From NCBI GenBank assembly GCA_900313295.1, contig OMQS01000174.1, positions 1-17,239 on the forward strand: a stretch of 17,239 bases of DNA. The letters run 5' to 3'. Shown piece by piece: positions 13,011-17,239 of the stretch. The first letter of the stretch is position 1. The number at the start of each line of letters is the position of its first letter. Made by a program: the position numbers and the translations under genes. Source of the DNA: an uncultured Eubacteriales bacterium (GTDB taxonomy: Bacteria; Bacillota; Clostridia; Oscillospirales; Oscillospiraceae). The notes under the pieces were generated by a model that was not told the origin of the DNA, ran no database searches, and was given only the letters and a program-made list of their open reading frames with translations.

Positions 13011-13054
13011 TGTATGGAAGGAAAGCCATACAAATAAGCCGTCCTTCGGGGCGG
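13011..13054 (+). other. Two leader hairpins, one at the predicted 5' end and one with a UUCG loop
   Basis: Hairpin 1 pairs TGTATGG (13011-13017) with CCATACA (13026-13032) across an AAGGAAAG loop and starts at the predicted +1. Hairpin 2 pairs CCGTCC (13039-13044) with GGGCGG (13049-13054) around a TTCG tetraloop, with one G-U pair. Neither has a terminator T-run. The ribosome site (AGAAAGG, 13064-13070) lies free after them. The likely role is 5'-end protection of an abundant mRNA; alternatively hairpin 1 is an operator at +1. Confidence 0.5.
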
Positions 13055-13080
13055 AAAAAATGTAGAAAGGTAGATTAGAC

Positions 13081-14235
13081 ATGAAAAAGTTTCTTGCTCT
13101 GCTCCTGGCTCTTGTCATGGCGCTGTCCCTGTTCGCCTGCGGCAAGAAGGACGACAACAAGGATCCTGACGACAACAAGGTCGTTAAGGCCGACGACATC
13201 AAGGACGAAATGACCTCTGCTGACGGTAAGTATGAGATCGCTTTCGTCACCGACGTGGGCGCTCTGAAGGATAAGTCCTTCAACCAGGGCACTTACGACG
13301 GCGTGAAGCTGTATGCCAACGCCAACAACCTCAGCTACAAGTATTATCAGCCCGCCAACGGCGATCAGGCCACCGATGACGACCGCTTCGATGCCATGAA
13401 GGCTGCCTGCGAAAACGGTGCCAAGATCGTTATCTGCGCCGGCTTCATGCAGGAGAACGGCCTGCGCATGGCCGCTAAGGCTTATCCCAACGTGTCCTTC
13501 GTGTTTGTGGATGGTTATCCCGTCAGCGAAGAGGCCGGTGTGGAAGGTTCCCCCGCTCTGAAGAACGTTGCCGGTATCGCTTTCCAGGAGCAGCAGTGCG
13601 GCTATCTGGCCGGCTATGCTGCCGTTAAGGAAGGCTACACCAAGCTGGGCTTCACCGGCGGTGGCGGCGGCAACAACCCCGCCTGCTGCCGTTACGGCTA
13701 CGGCTACGTGCAGGGCGCCAGCGCTGCTGCCAAGGAGCTGAACAAGACTGTCGAGATGAACTACTCCTGGCTGTACGGCGGTTCTTTCCAGGCTTCCCCC
13801 GAGCTGCAGACCATGGCCAACGGCTGGTATGAGAACGGCACTGAGGTCATCTTCTCCTGCGGTGGTTCTATGTTCGCTTCCGTCGCTGCTGCTGCCGGCG
13901 CCAATGACGGCAAGGTCATCGGCGTGGACGTGGACCAGAGCTTCGAGTCCGACACCGTTATCACCTCCGCTATGAAGGGTCTGGCTGACTCCGTGCAGTG
14001 GGCGCTGACCAAGTTCTATGCCAATGAGTTCGCTTCCATCGGCGGTACTGTTACCTCCCTGGGCGCCAAGGACAACGCTGTGGGTCTGCCCACCGATACC
14101 TGGTCCCTGAAGGGCTGGACTGTTGACGAGTACAAGGCCATGCTGAAGGATATGGCCGACGGCAAGCTGGTCGTGGACGACGACTACACCAAGCTGGCCA
14201 GCACCGACAATCTGACCCTGAACGAAGTGAAGTAA
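13081..14235 (+). CDS. BMP-family nucleoside-binding lipoprotein (ABC importer)
   Basis: A 384-residue extracytoplasmic solute-binding lipoprotein of the basic membrane protein (Med/TmpC/PnrA) family, whose studied members bind nucleosides. The signal peptide MKKFLALLLALVMALSLFAC ends in a lipobox with the lipidated cysteine at 20, followed by a charged Lys/Asp-rich tether. The mature domain starts with YEIAFVTDVGALKDKSFNQG (about 51-70), a family hallmark, and contains ENGAKIVICAGFM and KVIGVDVDQSFES. The ATG has AGAAAGG 10 bases upstream. It has its own promoter and terminator, and the ATPase and permease genes follow. Codons ending in T (GCT, GTT, GGT) are visibly commoner than in its neighbours, compatible with high expression. 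The deo genes just upstream support a nucleoside ligand; the exact ligand is inferred. Confidence 0.94.
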   Translation: MKKFLALLLALVMALSLFACGKKDDNKDPDDNKVVKADDIKDEMTSADGKYEIAFVTDVGALKDKSFNQGTYDGVKLYANANNLSYKYYQPANGDQATDDDRFDAMKAACENGAKIVICAGFMQENGLRMAAKAYPNVSFVFVDGYPVSEEAGVEGSPALKNVAGIAFQEQQCGYLAGYAAVKEGYTKLGFTGGGGGNNPACCRYGYGYVQGASAAAKELNKTVEMNYSWLYGGSFQASPELQTMANGWYENGTEVIFSCGGSMFASVAAAAGANDGKVIGVDVDQSFESDTVITSAMKGLADSVQWALTKFYANEFASIGGTVTSLGAKDNAVGLPTDTWSLKGWTVDEYKAMLKDMADGKLVVDDDYTKLASTDNLTLNEVK

Positions 14236-14258
14236 TTTAGGGATTCATAGGATTACAT

Positions 14259-14288
14259 AAAAAAGAAGGGCGAAAGCCCTTCTTTTTT
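14259..14288 (+). terminator. Intrinsic terminator between lipoprotein and ATPase genes
   Basis: A 13-bp stem, AAAAAAGAAGGGC (14259-14271) with GCCCTTCTTTTTT (14276-14288), closed by a GAAA tetraloop and running into T residues. It is A-flanked on the left, so it may work in both directions. It would give a short, abundant lipoprotein mRNA, with only read-through reaching the transporter genes. Confidence 0.93.
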
Positions 14289-14343
14289 TGCACAAATTGG
14301 AAAGATGCTTGCGGCATTTTTTTGTAAAAACACGACACAAGAC

Positions 14344-14372
14344 TTGCAATCGGCCGCAGTGTACTGTATAAT
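14344..14372 (+). promoter_or_regulatory. Promoter of the ATPase-permease unit
   Basis: TTGCAA (14344-14349), a 17-bp spacer and a perfect TATAAT (14367-14372); TG directly abuts the -10, one base off the usual TGn. The predicted start near 14379 gives a leader of about 55 nt. The -10 is covered by a dyad at 14368-14383. Confidence 0.78.
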
Positions 14373-14383
14373 ATCTATATTAT
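14368..14383. repeat. A/T dyad over the -10 and start site of the ATPase promoter
   Basis: ATAATAT (14368-14374) and ATATTAT (14377-14383) are exact reverse complements 2 bp apart. The dyad overlaps the -10 and the predicted start, where a repressor would act. Low base complexity means chance is not excluded. Confidence 0.35.
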
Positions 14384-14433
14384 TTCTGCGTTTTATACGG
14401 GGGAAGAGAAAACTAAGGAAAGTAGGTGGCGGC

Positions 14434-15978
14434 ATGGACAATGCTCCCCAGTATGTGATCGAAATGCTTCACATCACCAAGGAGTTCCCAGGCATCAAGG
14501 CCAACGACGACATCACGCTGCAGCTCCGCAAGGGCGAGATCCACGCTCTGTTGGGCGAAAACGGCGCCGGCAAATCCACGCTGATGAGCGTGCTGTTCGG
14601 TTTGTATCAGCCCGAGGCGGGCGAAATTCGCAAAAACGGCGAAAAGGTCAATATCACCGACCCGAATGTGGCGACCGCCCTGGGAATCGGAATGGTACAC
14701 CAGCATTTCCAGCTGGTGGAGGTATTCACGGTACTGGATAATATCATTTTGGGGGCGGAGACCACCAAGCTGGGCTTCGTGCAGAAAAAGGAAGCCCGCA
14801 AAAAGGTGGAGGAGCTGTCGGAGCGGTACGGACTGAAGGTGGACGTGGACGCGCTGGTGGAGAACATCACCGTGGGTATGCAGCAGCGCGTGGAGATCCT
14901 GAAGATGCTGTACCGCGACAACGAGATCCTCATTTTCGACGAGCCTACTGCGGTGCTGACGCCGCAGGAGATCGAGGAGCTTATGCAGATCATGAAGAAT
15001 CTGGCGGCAGAGGGCAAATCCATTTTGTTCATTTCCCATAAGCTCAACGAGATCATGGAGGTGTCCGACCGAGTCACCGTGCTGCGCAAGGGGCGCTACA
15101 TCGGCACCGTGAACACCGCCGACACCAACAAGCAGGAGCTGTCGAACATGATGGTGGGTCGTCCGGTGCAGCTGGAGGTGAAGAAAACGCCTGCCCAGCC
15201 CAAAGAGGAGATCCTGCGGGTGGAGGACATGTGCGTGGCCTCCCACACCCACAAGCGCAATGCCGTGAATCATGTGAATTTCAGCGTGCGTGCAGGCGAG
15301 ATCGTGTGCATCGCCGGTATCGACGGCAACGGCCAGACGGAGCTGATCCACGGGCTGACGGGGCTTGACAAGTCTACGGGCAAGATCACCCTGTGCAGCC
15401 ATGATATTTCCCATTGCTCCATTCACCAGCGGAGCACAAATATGAGCCACATTCCCGAAGACCGGCACAAGCACGGCCTGATCTTGGACTTCACGCTGGA
15501 GGACAATCTGGTGCTGCAGCGTTTCCGGGAGCCGCAGTTCCAGCACGCGGGGTTCATCAAGCGTGACGCTGTGCGGGCGTACGCCGAGAACCTTATCGAG
15601 CGGTTCGACGTGCGCAGCGGTCAGGGGCCTGTGACCATTGCCCGCAGCATGTCCGGCGGCAACCAGCAGAAGGCTATCATCGCCCGCGAGCTGGATCGGG
15701 AAAAGCCGCTGATCGTGGCGGTGCAGCCCACCCGCGGACTGGACGTGGGCGCCATTGAATACATCCACAGCCAGCTTGTGGCGCAGCGGGACGAAGGAAA
15801 GGCCGTGCTGCTGGTGTCGCTGGAGCTGGAAGAAGTTATGAGTCTGTCCGATCGGATCCTCGTGCTGTACGAGGGTGAGATCGTGGGCGAATTTGATCCG
15901 AAGGAGATCACCGTGCAGGAGCTGGGTCTTTACATGGCCGGCGCAAAGCGTATGGGGAAGGAAGGTGAGCAGGCATGA
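14434..15978 (+). CDS. Nucleoside ABC transporter ATP-binding protein (double NBD)
   Basis: A 514-residue cytoplasmic ATPase with two nucleotide-binding domains, as in BMP-type nucleoside and ribose importers. NBD1 has Walker A GENGAGKST (41-49), Q-loop VHQHF (88-92), a degenerate signature ITVGMQQR (145-152) and Walker B ILIFDEPT (165-172), plus the switch histidine in FISHKLNE (199-206). NBD2 has a degenerate Walker A (GIDGNGQTE, 295-303), PEDR (341-344), an intact signature SGGNQQK (408-414) and LIVAVQPTRGLD (426-437), the family's usual form. The ATG at 14434 is chosen for length and conserved beginning; AGGTGG just upstream is a close, moderate Shine-Dalgarno. A frame opening at 14305 starts inside the promoter region. 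The stop overlaps the permease start as ATGA (15975-15978). Confidence 0.95.
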   Translation: MDNAPQYVIEMLHITKEFPGIKANDDITLQLRKGEIHALLGENGAGKSTLMSVLFGLYQPEAGEIRKNGEKVNITDPNVATALGIGMVHQHFQLVEVFTVLDNIILGAETTKLGFVQKKEARKKVEELSERYGLKVDVDALVENITVGMQQRVEILKMLYRDNEILIFDEPTAVLTPQEIEELMQIMKNLAAEGKSILFISHKLNEIMEVSDRVTVLRKGRYIGTVNTADTNKQELSNMMVGRPVQLEVKKTPAQPKEEILRVEDMCVASHTHKRNAVNHVNFSVRAGEIVCIAGIDGNGQTELIHGLTGLDKSTGKITLCSHDISHCSIHQRSTNMSHIPEDRHKHGLILDFTLEDNLVLQRFREPQFQHAGFIKRDAVRAYAENLIERFDVRSGQGPVTIARSMSGGNQQKAIIARELDREKPLIVAVQPTRGLDVGAIEYIHSQLVAQRDEGKAVLLVSLELEEVMSLSDRILVLYEGEIVGEFDPKEITVQELGLYMAGAKRMGKEGEQA

Positions 15979-17239
15979 AGCTGAAATTGCAGACTCTGGG
16001 CCGCAGCGACGGCTTCAACAAGCTGCTGTCCTCGCTGATCTCCATTGTGGTCGGCCTGCTGGTGGGCGGCATTGTGGTGCTCATCGTGGGTCTGGTGGAG
16101 CCGAAGATCACCAGCGGCAGCGTTTGGGACGGCATTCGCCTCATCTTTGCCGGCATCCTCAGCACCGGCCGTGACGCAGCCGGTTCGCTGACCTGGGGCT
16201 TTAACGCGCAGAATATCGGCAACATGCTGTTCCGTGCCACCCCGCTTATCATGACCGGTCTTTCCGTGGCCGTGGCTTTCAAGACGGGTCTGTTCAACAT
16301 CGGCGCACCGGGTCAGTACCTGATGGGTACGCTGGCCTCCCTGTGCATTGCACTCGGCATCCCGTCTTCCTCCGTTCCCGCAGGCGTCATCTGGGTGCTG
16401 GCGCTGCTGGGCGGTATGCTGGCGGGCGCACTGTGGGGCGCTATCCCCGGCCTGCTGAAGGCGCTGCTGAACATCAACGAGGTGCTGGCGTGCATCATGA
16501 CCAACTGGATCGCCGCCAACCTTGTGACGTGGATGTTTGACATCAGCAACTTTAAGAACATGGTGGAAAACACCAAGTCCGGCTATATTTACAAGACGAC
16601 TTATAACGGCGTGGCCACCCCGAAGCTGGGGCTGGACAAGCTGTTCCCCGGCTCGCAGATCAACGCCGGCATTCTGCTGGCGATCCTGCTGGCGATCGTG
16701 GTGTATATCATCATGCAGAAGACCACCTTCGGCTACCAGCTCAAGGCCTGCGGCAGCAACCGCCACGCCGCCCGCTATGCCGGCATCCCCGACAAGCGGA
16801 ACATCGTGCTGTCCATGGCCATTGCGGGCGCTCTGGCCGGAACCGGCGCAGCGCTGTACTGGCTCTCCGGCAACACGGAGTTCTACTGGACGACGTATCA
16901 GTCCCTGCCGGCGGTGGGCTTTAACGGCATCCCCGTGGCGCTGCTGGCCATCAACAACCCCATCGGCGTCATTTTCGCCGGTATCTTCATGGCTATGCTG
17001 GACATCGTGGGCATGCAGTTGACCAACCTCACGGCCTATAATGAGTATATCACCGACGTTATCATTGCCGTTATCGTGTATCTGTCCGCTTTCTCGCTGG
17101 TGATCCGGATGATGCTGGTGAACATCAGAAAGCGCAAGGAGCTGAAGAAGGCCGCCGTTACCACGGCGCCTGTCCCGCCGGAGGCCGCGGCGCAGCCGCT
17201 GGACGCGCCGGAGGAAACGCCGCCGGATGCGGCAGAGGA
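15975..17239 (+). CDS. Nucleoside ABC transporter permease, first subunit (3' end missing)
   Basis: An open frame of 421 codons from the ATG at 15975 to the window edge without a stop. It encodes a polytopic membrane protein of the branched-chain/ribose-type permease family (BPD_transp_2). The hallmark FKTGLFNIGAPGQYLMG lies at about 102-118; the coupling-loop region GYQLKACGSNRHAARYAGI is at about 253-271. About eight to ten hydrophobic spans end near residue 384, followed by a basic stretch (RKRKELKK) and a Pro/Ala/Glu-rich tail (about 393-421). It is translationally coupled to the ATPase through the ATGA overlap, with AAGGTGAG upstream. BMP-type importers normally use two permeases, so the second is expected just beyond the edge. 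Confidence 0.94.
   Translation, partial: MKLKLQTLGRSDGFNKLLSSLISIVVGLLVGGIVVLIVGLVEPKITSGSVWDGIRLIFAGILSTGRDAAGSLTWGFNAQNIGNMLFRATPLIMTGLSVAVAFKTGLFNIGAPGQYLMGTLASLCIALGIPSSSVPAGVIWVLALLGGMLAGALWGAIPGLLKALLNINEVLACIMTNWIAANLVTWMFDISNFKNMVENTKSGYIYKTTYNGVATPKLGLDKLFPGSQINAGILLAILLAIVVYIIMQKTTFGYQLKACGSNRHAARYAGIPDKRNIVLSMAIAGALAGTGAALYWLSGNTEFYWTTYQSLPAVGFNGIPVALLAINNPIGVIFAGIFMAMLDIVGMQLTNLTAYNEYITDVIIAVIVYLSAFSLVIRMMLVNIRKRKELKKAAVTTAPVPPEAAAQPLDAPEETPPDAAE

Noticed and set aside
12952..13080. Purine or other riboswitch upstream of the nucleoside-binding lipoprotein
   Set aside because: The two short hairpins do not form a three-way junction or any aptamer core I recognise, and no expression-platform terminator follows.
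14413..15768. A 451-codon minus-strand frame opposite the ABC ATPase gene
   Set aside because: Its His/Leu/Gln-rich composition is the usual mirror of ATPase codons. It has no ribosome site and is incompatible with the clear Walker and signature motifs on the plus strand.
1..17239. Mobile elements, CRISPR arrays, tRNA or rRNA genes, and attachment sites
   Set aside because: Read by eye: no repeat-spacer pattern, transposase or integrase motif, cloverleaf or rRNA segment was recognised. A covariance-model search would be decisive for small RNAs.

Overview
The window is chromosomal DNA of a GC-rich, low-repeat anaerobic Firmicute, most likely a clostridial gut commensal of the Oscillospiraceae/Ruminococcaceae type. 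This is inferred from the gene set (type III glutamine synthetase, a SpoIIM-family sporulation protein, DUF951, a GGGtGRT protein beside a NifU-like scaffold, a BMP-type nucleoside importer), strong AGGAGG-like Shine-Dalgarno sites, and AT-rich promoters between GC-rich genes. I see no rRNA, tRNA, CRISPR, insertion sequence or phage gene. It reads as ordinary core chromosome with a few poorly described conserved modules.

Layout. On the minus strand, 4324 down to 88 holds gltX (glutamyl-tRNA synthetase), a spoIIM-family membrane protein overlapping it by 13 bp, and glnN (type III glutamine synthetase), probably one transcript from a promoter at 4390-4417. Divergent from it, trpS (4534-5538) has its own promoter; a perfect 10-bp inverted repeat lies between the two -35 boxes. 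At 5659-7369 a very strong promoter drives a two-gene unit, a NifU-like Fe-S scaffold followed by a GGGtGRT protein, closed by a bidirectional terminator. Converging on that terminator is a minus-strand trio of small proline-rich or helical proteins (8412-7424) of unknown function, then a cytidylate-kinase-like protein and endonuclease III (9771-8484). Divergent from nth is rarA, followed by DUF951 and a 32-residue single-span membrane peptide. The right side is a nucleoside salvage region: deoC and deoD, a terminator, a BMP-family nucleoside-binding lipoprotein with its own promoter and leader hairpins, a second terminator, then the ABC ATPase and a first permease that runs off the window end.

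How the genes fit together. The right third forms a coherent path: the lipoprotein, ATPase and permease would import nucleosides, DeoD would phosphorolyse purine (deoxy)nucleosides, and DeoC would split deoxyribose-5-phosphate. The linking phosphopentomutase and the second permease are not in view and may lie downstream. Seven of the eight best promoters share an uncommon -35 (TTGC followed by two variable bases) at exactly 17 bp from the -10, usually with an extended TGn. The divergent nth/rarA promoters appear to use the very same palindromic TTGCAA as -35 on both strands. The best candidates for undescribed biology are the NifU-like/GGGtGRT pair and the three-gene small-protein cluster.
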